DNA of 64,000 nt from Streptomyces sp. TSRI0281. GTDB lineage: Bacteria; Actinomycetota; Actinomycetes; Streptomycetales; Streptomycetaceae. The position numbers were made by a program, and so were the translations under genes. Shown in pieces: positions 42,912 to 51,253 of the stretch (the stretch's first letter is position 1; each line of letters begins with the position of its first letter). The notes below the pieces were generated by a model. The model searched no databases, was not told the DNA's origin, and saw nothing but the letters and a program-made list of their open reading frames with translations. The stretch covers positions 346,791 through 410,790 of the forward strand of contig NZ_LWLE01000034.1 of the NCBI RefSeq assembly GCF_001905125.1. The letters are read 5' to 3'.

Positions 42912-43574
42912 TTAGGCCGGGCCGCCCAGGCTGTCGACCGGGCGGTCGTGCTGGGAAGGCTCGGCGGCCACCGCGGATCGCCTGCGCAGCCGGATAGGCA
43001 GGGGGATCTTCGGCTCCACCACGGTGTCGGGCGACACTCGGAGGGCTGAATAGGGCACAGGCCCTGCTGACCGGAGGGTGTCCACGCTCCGTCGGAATCG
43101 GTTTGCCCTGTCCTGCATGGCTTGGATGACGACCAGGTTGTAGTCGGCCGCGAGCTCGTCGTAGCTGGCTTTGAGCCTGTCGTTCTTCTCGCGTTCTTCG
43201 GCGAGGGACCTAAGGGCTTCGGTCAGGCGGGCTGCGCTACTTCGTAGCTGACGCCCGTCTGACTCTGCCGTGCGGTTGATGCGCTGTTCTCGCGCATCCA
43301 ATTTCGCCGCGCGCAACCTGCATTCGTCACGGAACTTGTCGCGCTCGTCGGCGAGTTCCTGAAAGAGCTTGCGGCTCTTGTGGTCATAGGAAGTCGTCCA
43401 TCGGCGCATTGCTGCGAGGACGATGGTGGTGACGCACAGCAGGGGCGCGAGGCGCGTGAACGCCTGGATGATGACGGCCTTCGAGCCGTCGGTCGGGATG
43501 GCGTCCGTTGATAAGGCGAAGGTGATCCCGACCGCTACGCCGCAGAGCGACGCGATCGTGGTCTTACCCGGCAT
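42912..43574 (-). CDS. membrane coiled-coil protein with a TTA codon
   Basis: 220 aa. Two membrane segments (TIASLCGVAVGITFALS and IQAFTRLAPLLCVTTIVLAA), then a long charged coiled coil (about 60-150) and a basic tail. Leu21 is coded by TTA (43512-43514), so translation needs the bldA tRNA. It lies between integrase and repressor on the repressor strand, a lysogenic-conversion position where superinfection-exclusion or host-altering genes are often found. Function unknown. Confidence 0.7.
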   Translation of the reverse strand: MPGKTTIASLCGVAVGITFALSTDAIPTDGSKAVIIQAFTRLAPLLCVTTIVLAAMRRWTTSYDHKSRKLFQELADERDKFRDECRLRAAKLDAREQRINRTAESDGRQLRSSAARLTEALRSLAEEREKNDRLKASYDELAADYNLVVIQAMQDRANRFRRSVDTLRSAGPVPYSALRVSPDTVVEPKIPLPIRLRRRSAVAAEPSQHDRPVDSLGGPA

Positions 43575-43592
43575 TCGGCCCCCAGAAAGTTG

Positions 43593-44066
43593 CTATGCAC
43601 CCCCGGATGCCGCGGCTCGGTCAGCCTGCTGCTGAAGGCCGATTGCCTGCCGGATGTTCGAAATGAGCATGCTGCGAATCATGGGGTCAGTGATTCCCCA
43701 CCGGTCCGCCGCCGCTTCGGGAGAAAGCGAAAGTGACTGATTGGTTGCTGAGCGTACATCCGAATTGCCTTGATTGCGGCTGTTGTTGGGGGAAAGTACC
43801 CCTCCCTCGATGAGTAGATCGGTCACATCGCCGTCCACCGCAGCGGCGATGCTCTCGAATTGATCTGGTCTTGGCAGGGTCTCGCCAGTGAGCATCCGGC
43901 CGACCGCAGACGGCGACATGCCGATCCGCTGGGCGAGCGCCGCGCGGCCCCCGCCTCTGGCCGAGAGGTCGTAGCCGGCCTGTATGGCGAGCTTGGTGAC
44001 CAGGGCGCCGAAACGGGCCGAGATGATCTCCGGCCCGCCATCTGAAGGACTGTCCATACTCCGCAT
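43593..44066 (-). CDS. XRE-family phage repressor
   Basis: 157 aa. HTH at about residues 40-75 (RAALAQRIGMSPSAVGRMLT). The C-terminal part is polar with a short helical end, without a visible LexA-type protease. TAGCCT at 44078-44073 (reverse) ends 6 nt before the ATG, which would fit a leaderless message as in many phage repressors. Divergent from a Cro-like gene across five operators, two of them next to its own start. Confidence 0.85.
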   Translation of the reverse strand: MRSMDSPSDGGPEIISARFGALVTKLAIQAGYDLSARGGGRAALAQRIGMSPSAVGRMLTGETLPRPDQFESIAAAVDGDVTDLLIEGGVLSPNNSRNQGNSDVRSATNQSLSLSPEAAADRWGITDPMIRSMLISNIRQAIGLQQQADRAAASGGA

Positions 44067-44079
44067 ACCTGGAGGCTAG

Positions 44080-44095
44080 CGCGCACGCATGCAAG
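44080..44095. promoter_or_regulatory. operator O1 (repressor side)
   Basis: CGCGCACGCATGCAAG matches 13 of 16 positions of the palindrome CTTGCATGCATGCAAG. It begins 14 bp before the repressor start. Confidence 0.65.
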
Positions 44096-44104
44096 CTGAG
44101 GCTG

Positions 44105-44120
44105 CTTGCATGCGTGCAAG
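44105..44120. promoter_or_regulatory. operator O2 (repressor side)
   Basis: CTTGCATGCGTGCAAG, one change from the perfect palindrome; centre 25 bp from O1. Confidence 0.8.
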
Positions 44121-44231
44121 TCCGCAGGTGGCGCGGCGTGGCGACGCGCCCTGAGGCTCATTGCTGGTCAGTGGAGTGGTGCGCCGGAGCTTCCTTGCGG
44201 AAAAAACACCCCCGACACTCACCCCCTCTAA

Positions 44232-44247
44232 CTTGCATGCATGCAAG
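44232..44247. promoter_or_regulatory. operator O3
   Basis: CTTGCATGCATGCAAG, a perfect palindrome. It covers the TTGCAT -35 of the Cro-side promoter. Confidence 0.85.
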
Positions 44248-44262
44248 CAACATGCCTAGAGT
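44234..44262 (+). promoter_or_regulatory. early promoter of the Cro-like operon
   Basis: TTGCAT - 17 bp - TAGAGT. The -35 lies inside O3 and the -10 touches O4, so repressor binding would shut it off. Confidence 0.65.
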
Positions 44263-44276
44263 TGCACGCATGCAAG
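44261..44276. promoter_or_regulatory. operator O4
   Basis: GTTGCACGCATGCAAG, two changes from the perfect site; covers the predicted transcription start. Confidence 0.8.
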
Positions 44277-44285
44277 CAAGTAGGA

Positions 44286-44301
44286 CTTGCGTGCATGCAA
44301 G
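44286..44301. promoter_or_regulatory. operator O5
   Basis: CTTGCGTGCATGCAAG, one change from perfect. Centre 25 bp from O4, the same spacing as O1 to O2. Confidence 0.8.
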
Positions 44302-44318
44302 ATGAGGAGGTGAACTCT

Positions 44319-44558
44319 GTGTCCAGACTCCGACTCAACGTCGAAATGGTGCGGCAGAAGGCCGAAGAAGCCGGTGACGTCACCCTCGACGCCATCGCCC
44401 AGCGAGCGGGTCTCGACGAGTCGACGATGTCCCGGCTCCTCGCGGGGCGGACCACGCCACAGACGGCCTCGCTGGTAGCGCTCAAGACCGCGTACGAGAT
44501 CAGCCTCGACGTCCTCTTGATCGTCGAGCCGGTCGAGCCGCAGAGGGTTCCGGCGTGA
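44319..44558 (+). CDS. Cro-like XRE transcriptional regulator
   Basis: 79 aa from GTG 44319, chosen because GAGGAGG lies 8 nt upstream; the frame opens earlier but within the operators. HTH: LDAIAQRAGLDESTMSRLLAGR. Divergent from the repressor and preceded by O3-O5, so it is the lytic-side regulator. Stop overlaps the next GTG. Confidence 0.82.
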   Translation: MSRLRLNVEMVRQKAEEAGDVTLDAIAQRAGLDESTMSRLLAGRTTPQTASLVALKTAYEISLDVLLIVEPVEPQRVPA

Positions 44559-44860
44559 GGCGCGCTCACTGCCGTTGCGAGACGGTGCGGAACTTCGGCT
44601 ACGCCGAGGCAGCCGAGCGGCTCGGCTGCAAGGTGAGGTTCCTCCGCGACCGCATCAGCCGTCTACCGCATCAGCGCCTGGGGGAGTCCGTCGCGTTCTG
44701 CGAATGCGAACTGGACCTCATCAGGGCGATGCACACCGTCGTACCGGCCTCCGTCGAGGCCCTGTTCGACCAGCCCGCGCCGAGCGCGGCGTCCCCCGTC
44801 GTCCCGGACCTGCGCTCCATCCGCCCCTCGAAGGGCCGGAAGACCGCGCGGGTCTCGTGA
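44555..44860 (+). CDS. small HTH protein, excisionase-like
   Basis: 101 aa. Contains a MerR/Xis-type winged-helix pattern (FGYAEAAERLGCKVRFLRDR, then FCECELDLIRAMH). Coupled by GTGA to the Cro-like gene. Position and size fit an excisionase or early activator, but identity is not certain. Confidence 0.6.
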   Translation: MRRAHCRCETVRNFGYAEAAERLGCKVRFLRDRISRLPHQRLGESVAFCECELDLIRAMHTVVPASVEALFDQPAPSAASPVVPDLRSIRPSKGRKTARVS

Positions 44861-44991
44861 CGACGAACGGGACCGACCGGACCATGCCGGGTCCGAACGG
44901 CCCCGCCCATCAGGCAGTACCTCAACCACGAATCGAGGTCCACCTTGAATACCCAGCCTAGCTTCGCCCGCACCCCCGCAGGAGGTGCGCA

Positions 44992-45261
44992 GTGATCAGC
45001 ACGCTGATCCTCGCCGCCATGGTCGTAGCGGCCTCGCTGCTCCCCGTCTCGATCATCGTGCACCGCCACGCCCTTTCCGAGGCCCAGCCCCACGATGCGG
45101 CCGCCAGCCCTCAGCAGGCCCACACGCTGCGGGACTGCGGCATGTGCGCCCAGCTGCGTCACCCCGCCCACCGTCAGACCCGCATGGCCCTGGCCGCGAT
45201 GCTCCCCGGCCCCCGGCGGTCTGCCGCGACCGGCTTCGGGCACGAGAACGGCGGCTGCTGA
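44992..45261 (+). CDS. small membrane protein
   Basis: 89 aa, GTG start with AGGAGG 6 nt upstream. One N-terminal membrane helix (ISTLILAAMVVAASLLPVSI), then a His/Cys-containing tail (DCGMCAQLRHPAHRQ). Unknown function. Overlaps the next start by one base. Confidence 0.65.
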   Translation: MISTLILAAMVVAASLLPVSIIVHRHALSEAQPHDAAASPQQAHTLRDCGMCAQLRHPAHRQTRMALAAMLPGPRRSAATGFGHENGGC

Positions 45262-46049
45262 TGCGGACCCACGTGAGGCTCGACCACGCGGACGCTGCGC
45301 AGGCTGCCCGCACGCTGCCCGGCGTCTGGACCTTCGCCGGCGTCTACTCGATCCGCGCGAGTGCCGCCAACGCGGTGAAGCGCGTCTCCCGCGCCCTGCG
45401 GATGCCGTCGTACGCCCCGGCAGGAGCGTACGAGGCGTATGCCGCCGGGCACGAGGACGGAACGGCCCTGTGGGTGCGGTACCTGGTCGGCGTGACCGAC
45501 CCGGAGCCGCGCCCGAGGTCGATGACGTACCGGGTGATCAACCGGGGGACCAGCCGCTCGTACGAAGGGCTGCACATCGAGACGGTCACCGTCGCCGCCG
45601 AGTGCCCCCGATGCGGAGGCCCGCGCGGTGCCGCGATCCGTCATCGCTTCTGCGAGGACGGCGAGTGGTACGTCTGCGATCGCTGGACCAACCCGTGCGA
45701 CAACGTGGACGAGTACCACGCCGTCCTTGCCGAGCACAGCGCGCGACAGCAGGCCATCAGGGATGCCGAGATCCGTACCGCGTACCGCATCCGGAACTTC
45801 GAGGCGCGCGAGCTTGACCGTGACGCCCGACCGGTCCGGGACGTGGCGCTGCCCCGCATCGCCGCCAGCTCGGACCCTGTCGGCTTCGAAGCCGCCATGG
45901 TTCGCAGCGCAGCCGCGCTCGGACGCGGAAAGGACCTGGCCACGGCGGCATGGACCGCGGTGGACCCGGTGCGCACGGCCGCCGAGATCGAAACGTTGGC
46001 GGCACGCCGTCGCCTCGCCCTGCTCTCTCCTCGGAAGGATGCGAAGTGA
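45261..46049 (+). CDS. unknown protein with zinc-knuckle region
   Basis: 262 aa from ATG 45261. A middle part carries AECPRCGG and later HRFC, VCDRW, PCDN, a possible zinc site. The C-terminal half is helical. No family recognised. Lies just before the recombination genes and is coupled to yqaJ by a GTGA overlap. Confidence 0.65.
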   Translation: MRTHVRLDHADAAQAARTLPGVWTFAGVYSIRASAANAVKRVSRALRMPSYAPAGAYEAYAAGHEDGTALWVRYLVGVTDPEPRPRSMTYRVINRGTSRSYEGLHIETVTVAAECPRCGGPRGAAIRHRFCEDGEWYVCDRWTNPCDNVDEYHAVLAEHSARQQAIRDAEIRTAYRIRNFEARELDRDARPVRDVALPRIAASSDPVGFEAAMVRSAAALGRGKDLATAAWTAVDPVRTAAEIETLAARRRLALLSPRKDAK

Positions 46050-47125
46050 CGACGACGATCGAGCCCAGCCTGTTCGAGGTTCCCGGTCAGGCCGAGGCCG
46101 CCCCCTTGGCGGACGCGCCGACCGCGCGGCTGCTGCTCCCTGCCGACGCCTCCCGCGAGGAGTGGCTGGCGGTTCGGCGCTCCGGTATCGGAGGCTCCGA
46201 CGTCGCCGGAATCCTCGGGCTGGGCGGGAAGTACACGGGCCCCAGGCACGTCTTCGAGGAGAAGCACGGCCGCCCGACGTTCACCGACAGCGAGCCCGCC
46301 GAGATCGGCCGGGAAATCGAAGACTTCATCGCTCACATGTTCACAAAGCGGTCCGGGGTCACCACTGCGGAGGCCCCTGGGACGCTCGTGCACCTCGACC
46401 GGCCGTGGATGCGGGTCAACGTCGACCGCTACACGTACGCGCAGCCTGGCCCGGCCTCCGGGCTCCTGGAGTGCAAGAACCGCAGCGAGTACCAGGCGGA
46501 CCAGTGGGAGGACGGGGCCGTTCCCGATGCCCCCGCGATCCAGTGCCACTGGGGCATGGCCGTCGGCGGGTGGGGCCACGGGTACGTGGCCGCGCTGGTC
46601 GGAGGCAACAAGCTCCGGTGGGTCCGCTTGGAGCGCGACGAGGAAATGATCGAGTACCTCGTCGATTACTGCGGGAAGTGGTTCCAGCGCCACGTCGTCG
46701 AGGGGGTCGAGCCCCCGGCTGATGGCCTTGAGGCGACGTCGAGCCTCCTGGCCAAGCTGTGGTCGGTCAAGGCCGAGACCATCGCGCAGATCGACGTGGC
46801 GAAGGCCAAGGAGCTGCGCGCGAAGTACGCCGAGGTCAAGGCGCGGGCCAAGGCCGTCGACGACGAGCTGCGGCTCGTCGAGAACGAGATGAAGCTCCTC
46901 ACGGCCGAGAACGAGATCGCGCAGGCGGGCGGCAAGCCGGCGTGGACGTGGAAGGGGAACGGCACCTTCGCCAGCAAGCAGTTCGCCAAGGCACACCCCG
47001 CCCTGGTCGAGAAGTACACGCGGATGGTGGCCGCCCTCGACACGGACCGGCTCAAGGCCGAACAGCCCGATCTCTACGCGCAGTTTCGCGCCCGCCGTCT
47101 CCTCGTCCCCGCGAAGGGAATCTGA
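46046..47125 (+). CDS. YqaJ-family viral recombinase (exonuclease)
   Basis: 359 aa from GTG 46046. PD-(D/E)xK nuclease: EEWLAVRRSGIGGSDVAGIL, VNVDRYTY, GLLECKNRSEY (catalytic Glu/Lys), and IQCHWGMAV. The C-terminal about 130 residues are helical. Resects DNA ends to give the single strand used by RecT, which is coded 3 bp downstream. Confidence 0.93.
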   Translation: MTTTIEPSLFEVPGQAEAAPLADAPTARLLLPADASREEWLAVRRSGIGGSDVAGILGLGGKYTGPRHVFEEKHGRPTFTDSEPAEIGREIEDFIAHMFTKRSGVTTAEAPGTLVHLDRPWMRVNVDRYTYAQPGPASGLLECKNRSEYQADQWEDGAVPDAPAIQCHWGMAVGGWGHGYVAALVGGNKLRWVRLERDEEMIEYLVDYCGKWFQRHVVEGVEPPADGLEATSSLLAKLWSVKAETIAQIDVAKAKELRAKYAEVKARAKAVDDELRLVENEMKLLTAENEIAQAGGKPAWTWKGNGTFASKQFAKAHPALVEKYTRMVAALDTDRLKAEQPDLYAQFRARRLLVPAKGI

Positions 47126-47128
47126 CCC

Positions 47129-48130
47129 ATGGCTCTCACTTCACTCAAGGCCCGTGTGATCGCCGCGACTTCGGAGCAGCCGACCGTCGAGTCCGTGGCG
47201 GTCGCTGTGCCGGAGCAGTCGGCGGGTGACCAGCTCCACACCACGGCGCAGGGCGAGGGCGGCACCCTGGCCGACACCGCGCTGACATGGCTGGAGCGGT
47301 ACGAGTTCGACTTCACCGCGGCTCTGCCGTCGCACATCAGCGTGAAGGCGTTCCTGTCCGCTGTGCGGGATGCGCTGCCGGGGCTGGTCCGTTGCTCTCC
47401 GGCGTCGCTCCGTCAGGCGCTGCTGACCTGCGCCCGGTTCGGTTTGATCCCGGACGGGCGTCACGCGGTGATCAAGCGCGAGGGCAAGACGGCCGTCTTC
47501 GTGCCGATGGCTCAGGGCTACGTGGACCTGATGTACCGATCCGGCCGGGTCGGGTCGATCCACGTCGGGATGGTCCACCAGGCCGACGAGTGGTCGTGGG
47601 CGCCGACTAACCCGGCGCCCGAGGACTTCGTGCACCGGCCGAACGTGACGGTGCCGAAGGCGGAGCGGGGCCCGGTGGTCCTCGCGTATGCGTTCGCGTG
47701 GCTGGAGTCGGGTGCCCGGTCGCAGGTCATCGTGCTGACGCGGGAGGACGCGGAGGAGATCCGCGACGAGTACAGCCAGGCGTACCAGCGGGCGAAGGAG
47801 ACCGGTGCCGACGACAGCTTCTGGCACACGGACTTCAACAAGATGTGGGCCAAGTCGGCCCTGCGCCGCCTGCACAAGGTGGTCCCGATGTCCGCCGAGC
47901 TCGTCGCCCTGTTGAAGGCCGACGACGCCGGGGACGCCGGCGAGGTCCAGGTGGTCCACGCCCCGGTTGAGGAAACCGCCCTCCTGGCGGAGGCCGAGGA
48001 GCAGCACGCGCGGGCCGAGGACTCGCAGGCCCCCGAGGAGGCGCGGCCCCGCCCGCTGCTCCGTAAGCGGTCGCGGACGCAGCCGAAGCGGCGGTCCTCT
48101 CGTGCGGCCCGTAAGAGCGCACGCCGGTGA
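47129..48130 (+). CDS. recT: RecT-family single-strand annealing protein
   Basis: 333 aa. RecT pattern: FLSAVRDALPGLVRCSPASL, CARFGLIPDGRHAVIKREG, FVPMAQGYVDLMYRSGRV, then FWHTDFNKMWAKSALRRLHK. A basic Arg/Lys tail follows. Pairs complementary strands for phage recombination together with YqaJ. Confidence 0.94.
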   Translation: MALTSLKARVIAATSEQPTVESVAVAVPEQSAGDQLHTTAQGEGGTLADTALTWLERYEFDFTAALPSHISVKAFLSAVRDALPGLVRCSPASLRQALLTCARFGLIPDGRHAVIKREGKTAVFVPMAQGYVDLMYRSGRVGSIHVGMVHQADEWSWAPTNPAPEDFVHRPNVTVPKAERGPVVLAYAFAWLESGARSQVIVLTREDAEEIRDEYSQAYQRAKETGADDSFWHTDFNKMWAKSALRRLHKVVPMSAELVALLKADDAGDAGEVQVVHAPVEETALLAEAEEQHARAEDSQAPEEARPRPLLRKRSRTQPKRRSSRAARKSARR

Positions 48131-48336
48131 TCCATCGCCTGTTCGCCCCGACGGCGCGGGTCTTCCCGTGCCGTCGGTGGCGGTCCCCGGCCGACCGGAT
48201 GTTCCGGGTCGGCCCGCTGTGGGCGTGGTGCCCGGCCGAGGCCCGCATGACGCCCCACCAGCTCGATGCCGGATCGCGTTGCTGCCGGTCCTGTAAGACG
48301 ACCACGAAGACCGAGGTGAACAGCCATGGTTGTTGA
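48127..48336 (+). CDS. small Cys/Arg-rich protein
   Basis: 69 aa, GTG start overlapping the recT stop. Ends in CCRSCKTTTKTEVNSHGC. Overlaps the next gene by 11 bp. No family; the tight coupling supports it. Confidence 0.45.
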   Translation: MIHRLFAPTARVFPCRRWRSPADRMFRVGPLWAWCPAEARMTPHQLDAGSRCCRSCKTTTKTEVNSHGC

Positions 48337-49033
48337 GCCCTTCGAGCCGCTGTACGTGCGGCCCGCACAACAGGACTGTCCTCGCTGCCAGTGCTGTACG
48401 GCGGCGCTGTGCGAGCGGGGCCGGTACAGCATGCGCCGGTGCGTCGGGCACGTCAGCGACGTGCTGCGCGGCACGGTCGCCGAGTGTGTGTGCTCGGCGA
48501 CCGCGACGGCGGGTACCGCGGCCTGGATGCTGGAGCGGGTGCGGATCACCCGTATTGCCCGGGAGGCTCCGGTTCGTGAGGACGCGACGATCCTCCTGCG
48601 GGCCTTGGTGGCCGGTGACGCGGCGCAGGCGTGGCCGGACACGGTGCAGCAGCTCACGGTGCAGCAGCTCACGGTGCGGAACCTCGCCGAGATCGTCGAC
48701 GAGATGCCGAAGGCCACCGTGCGGGGCCGGAAGTACCTGTCGGCGGTGGACGATATCCGGGTGGCGTCGCCGATCCGTGTGGTCGACGTCAACACGAAGA
48801 GGCGCCTGGCACAGGTCGAGGTGTCGGCATGGCAGGCGGATGAGCGGGTGCCGGTCCTCCTGGACCAGCTCACCACCGACACGGGCATCCCCGCCGAGGG
48901 GCTGACCCTTCGGTGGCTGGAGGCCGACGCGAACGTCGAGGCCAAGTCCGTGGATGAGCTGGTGCTGACCGCGTTCCGCCCGATGGGTCCGACGCCCCCG
49001 AAGTGGACGGCTGTGGGCGGTGACGTCTCGTGA
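48326..49033 (+). CDS. unknown phage protein with Cys-rich N-terminus
   Basis: 235 aa. CPRCQCCTAALCERG near residue 18 suggests a metal site. The middle part carries an exact in-frame 15-nt duplication (QLTVQQLTV). Unknown function, between recT and rusA. Confidence 0.6.
   Translation: MVVEPFEPLYVRPAQQDCPRCQCCTAALCERGRYSMRRCVGHVSDVLRGTVAECVCSATATAGTAAWMLERVRITRIAREAPVREDATILLRALVAGDAAQAWPDTVQQLTVQQLTVRNLAEIVDEMPKATVRGRKYLSAVDDIRVASPIRVVDVNTKRRLAQVEVSAWQADERVPVLLDQLTTDTGIPAEGLTLRWLEADANVEAKSVDELVLTAFRPMGPTPPKWTAVGGDVS
48641..48670 (+). repeat. in-frame 15-nt direct duplication
   Basis: ACGGTGCAGCAGCTC occurs twice without change, duplicating five codons (TVQQL). Confidence 0.9.
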
Positions 49034-49845
49034 TGGGGCTGAGCTGGACGCCGGTGCGGGTGCTGGCCGCGACGGACTGCGGGCGTACGGACTGCTGTGG
49101 TGCCCCTGCGCACGCGTGGGTGCGGGTCGAAGCGTGGTCGCCCAGGCGGGCGTTCCTGACGAGCGCCGTGCCGTTCGTCAGGGCTGCCGGGGTGCCTCAT
49201 GGTGAGCTGGCCGGCCGGGCCTTCTTGGCCGAGCTGGACGTCGCGGCGCCGCCTGGGAACACGGACACGGGCGGGGAGCGGCTGGAGTGGCCGGGTCTCC
49301 AGGTCGCGCCGTCGATCCCGGAGCAGTCCGTGGGGACGCCGACGGTGCAGATGACCGCCTCGACGCTGATGCCCGCTGGCGGCCCGGAGATGGACCAGGA
49401 GCGGGCTCGTCGTCTCGCGCGGGCGCTCGCTCCGGGGGCCCTGTCGGTGAAGACGCTCGTCATCCCGCGGACTCCGCCGGGGAAGCTACGGCCGAGGCAC
49501 ACGAAGGACGGGCACACGTACAAGGCCGACGGGGACGAGGAGGCCGCGACCGCCCTGTACCTGCGGCGGGCCTTCCGGCAGCCGTGGGGCGGGAACCTCG
49601 CGCTGGGTGCCGTGTTCTTTCGCCCGAACCGGCAGCGGATCGACGGCGACAACCTCCTCAAGCACATCTTGGACGCCGGAAACCAGATCGCCTGGCATGA
49701 CGACGCGCAGATCACCGCGTCGTACCCGGTGATCGAGCTGGACCGGAAAAGCCCGCGGACTGTCCTGGTCGTGGCACGGCATGTGTCGTCGCTTGACCGG
49801 TCGGACGTGGGGGCGAAGCGCCCACGTGGCCGGAAGGGCCGGTGA
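49033..49845 (+). CDS. RusA-family Holliday junction resolvase
   Basis: 270 aa from ATG 49033 (GTG 49030 is an alternative). The RusA core is in the second half: GAVFFRPNRQRIDGDNLLKHI with Asp204/Asp206 and Lys210, then WHDDAQITASYPVIELD. The first 120 residues are an extension of unknown role. Cuts four-way junctions during phage recombination and replication. Confidence 0.88.
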   Translation: MGLSWTPVRVLAATDCGRTDCCGAPAHAWVRVEAWSPRRAFLTSAVPFVRAAGVPHGELAGRAFLAELDVAAPPGNTDTGGERLEWPGLQVAPSIPEQSVGTPTVQMTASTLMPAGGPEMDQERARRLARALAPGALSVKTLVIPRTPPGKLRPRHTKDGHTYKADGDEEAATALYLRRAFRQPWGGNLALGAVFFRPNRQRIDGDNLLKHILDAGNQIAWHDDAQITASYPVIELDRKSPRTVLVVARHVSSLDRSDVGAKRPRGRKGR

Positions 49846-49851
49846 GGGCGT

Positions 49852-50070
49852 GTGTACGGGGATACGTGGGTCCGCGGCGTCGACCTGGTCGCGGTCGAGC
49901 GCGCTGCCTCGCTCCGGGGGGTGTGCCCCGAACTCCGGGACGTCGAGGTGCTGCACGCCATCCGGGTCATGACGAAGCAGGGCGCCAGCGAGAAAGCCAT
50001 CGCGAAGCGGCTCGGGCTGTCGGCGAAGACCGTGATGCGGCGGCGCGCGGACATGGGGCTGATGACGTGA
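49852..50070 (+). CDS. small HTH protein
   Basis: 72 aa, GTG start. C-terminal helix-turn-helix (HAIRVMTKQGASEKAIAKRL, then GLSAKTVMRRRADMGL). Similar in plan to two later HTH genes of the element. Confidence 0.65.
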   Translation: MYGDTWVRGVDLVAVERAASLRGVCPELRDVEVLHAIRVMTKQGASEKAIAKRLGLSAKTVMRRRADMGLMT

Positions 50071-50116
50071 CCGGCCCGCCGGTCTCATCGTCGGCGTCGG
50101 CCGGTGTCCCGCCCTC

Positions 50117-50221
50117 CCGGACACCGTCCGGACATGTCTCCGGACTGTCCGGACCGAGGACCATCCCTTCTCTCTCAAGCCCCTGATCTGCACGGACGCC
50201 GTCCGGACACTGTCCGGACGG
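50117..50221. repeat. cluster of TCCGGAC palindromes upstream of the WhiB-like gene
   Basis: CCGGAC or TCCGGAC occurs five times. The best copy is a perfect 23-bp inverted repeat (arms CCGTCCGGACA and TGTCCGGACGG around C) at 50199-50221, ending 18 bp before the WhiB-like start. The same 17-mer GTCCGGACACTGTCCGG recurs at 62206-62222. Confidence 0.8.
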
Positions 50222-50239
50222 CCTGACAAGGAGCAAGCT

Positions 50240-50566
50240 GTGCCGTTCCCCCGCCCGGCAGACCGGGCCCCCGACAACCTTTCCCGGCCCCCTCATTGGT
50301 CCTCGGACGCCCTGTGCAAGGGCGAGGTCACCGAGCTGTGGTACCTGACTCCGGGGGCGTCCGCCAGCTATGCGAAGTCGATCTGCTGGCGGTGCACCGT
50401 CCGGTCCGAGTGCCTGACGGACGCCTTGGAGCGCAGCGAGCCCTTCGGGGTGTGGGGCGGGCTGGACGAGCGTGAGCGGAGGGCCCTCCTCGCGGACGCC
50501 CGCCGGGCGGCGCAGAAGCAGTGTGAGCGCGAGCAGGAGAAGGCCTCCAGTGGCGTCGCGTCGTAA
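50240..50566 (+). CDS. WhiB-like iron-sulfur regulator (phage type)
   Basis: 108 aa, GTG start with AAGGAG 6 nt upstream. Four cluster ligands Cys26, Cys49, Cys52, Cys58 (C-x22-C-x2-C-x5-C), then GVWGGLDERERRAL, the Wbl signature. A Lys/Arg-poor tail suggests it acts on sigma factor rather than DNA alone. Actinophage WhiB proteins (for example that of mycobacteriophage TM4) are known to alter host WhiB control and block superinfection. Confidence 0.93.
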   Translation: MPFPRPADRAPDNLSRPPHWSSDALCKGEVTELWYLTPGASASYAKSICWRCTVRSECLTDALERSEPFGVWGGLDERERRALLADARRAAQKQCEREQEKASSGVAS

Positions 50567-50804
50567 GGCCGCCGTAGCACCTGCCCGGCCCGATCCCCGC
50601 CTGCTACCCGCTGGCGGTGTCCTCCTGGACTGGTCGTCGCCGGAGCACTGGGACGGCCGGGAACAGCGCCCGTGCCGACACTGCGGGAACGTCACGCACC
50701 TGCGTGACGACCGCGGTCGTCCAGCGGACAAGGTCTGTGCCGAGGGGGCGCTGGCCGAAGTCAGCCAGGTCGTCCAGGCGTACGGCGCGCAGGGGCTGTT
50801 GTGA
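50550..50804 (+). CDS. small zinc-ribbon-like protein
   Basis: 84 aa from GTG 50550 (AGGAGAAGG upstream). Basic start, then PCRHCGNVTHLRDDRGRPADK with a further Cys. Unknown function, overlapping both neighbours. Confidence 0.6.
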   Translation: MASRRKAAVAPARPDPRLLPAGGVLLDWSSPEHWDGREQRPCRHCGNVTHLRDDRGRPADKVCAEGALAEVSQVVQAYGAQGLL

Positions 50805-51253
50805 CCGGGCGGGCGTGGGCAATGAGCCCCGGCGTCGTCGCGGTCTGGTCGAGAGCGGGCGTCCACGCCGCGCGCACCGGCGATGACGGCCTGGCCGCCG
50901 AGGTCGCGGCCCGGGTCGCTGCCGTGGGCGGCTTCCTCGACCTGGCCCCGGTCTGCCGGTGCGTCGCCGACGTAGCAGTCCGTGCGCTGTCTGTGCTGCA
51001 CGAGCCGCCTGATGCGGCCCGAGGTCAGGTGTGGGTCCTCGATGGCCAAGACACCGCCCCGGACCGGCTGTTCGCCGTACGCCTCGTCACTGCCGCCGCG
51101 AACCGCGACGACGCCATGGTCACCGCGCTCGTCGCGGCATTGGCCGAGGCATCCGAGACCGAGCGCGCCCAGTCGCTTCGGTCGCTGATCACCTATGCGG
51201 CTGGGGTCCACGCCCAGGCCGCCCACTACCGAACGGAAGGAACCGAATCATGA
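50801..51253 (+). CDS. unknown helical phage protein
   Basis: 150 aa, GTG start overlapping the previous stop. Alanine-rich helices (GLAAEVAARVAAVGGFLDLA, then MVTALVAALAEASETERAQS). No family recognised. Confidence 0.6.
   Translation: MTGRAWAMSPGVVAVWSRAGVHAARTGDDGLAAEVAARVAAVGGFLDLAPVCRCVADVAVRALSVLHEPPDAARGQVWVLDGQDTAPDRLFAVRLVTAAANRDDAMVTALVAALAEASETERAQSLRSLITYAAGVHAQAAHYRTEGTES

Noticed and set aside
44241..44318. Earlier start of the Cro-like gene
   Set aside because: Would translate operators O4 and O5. The GAGGAGG before GTG 44319 gives a better start.
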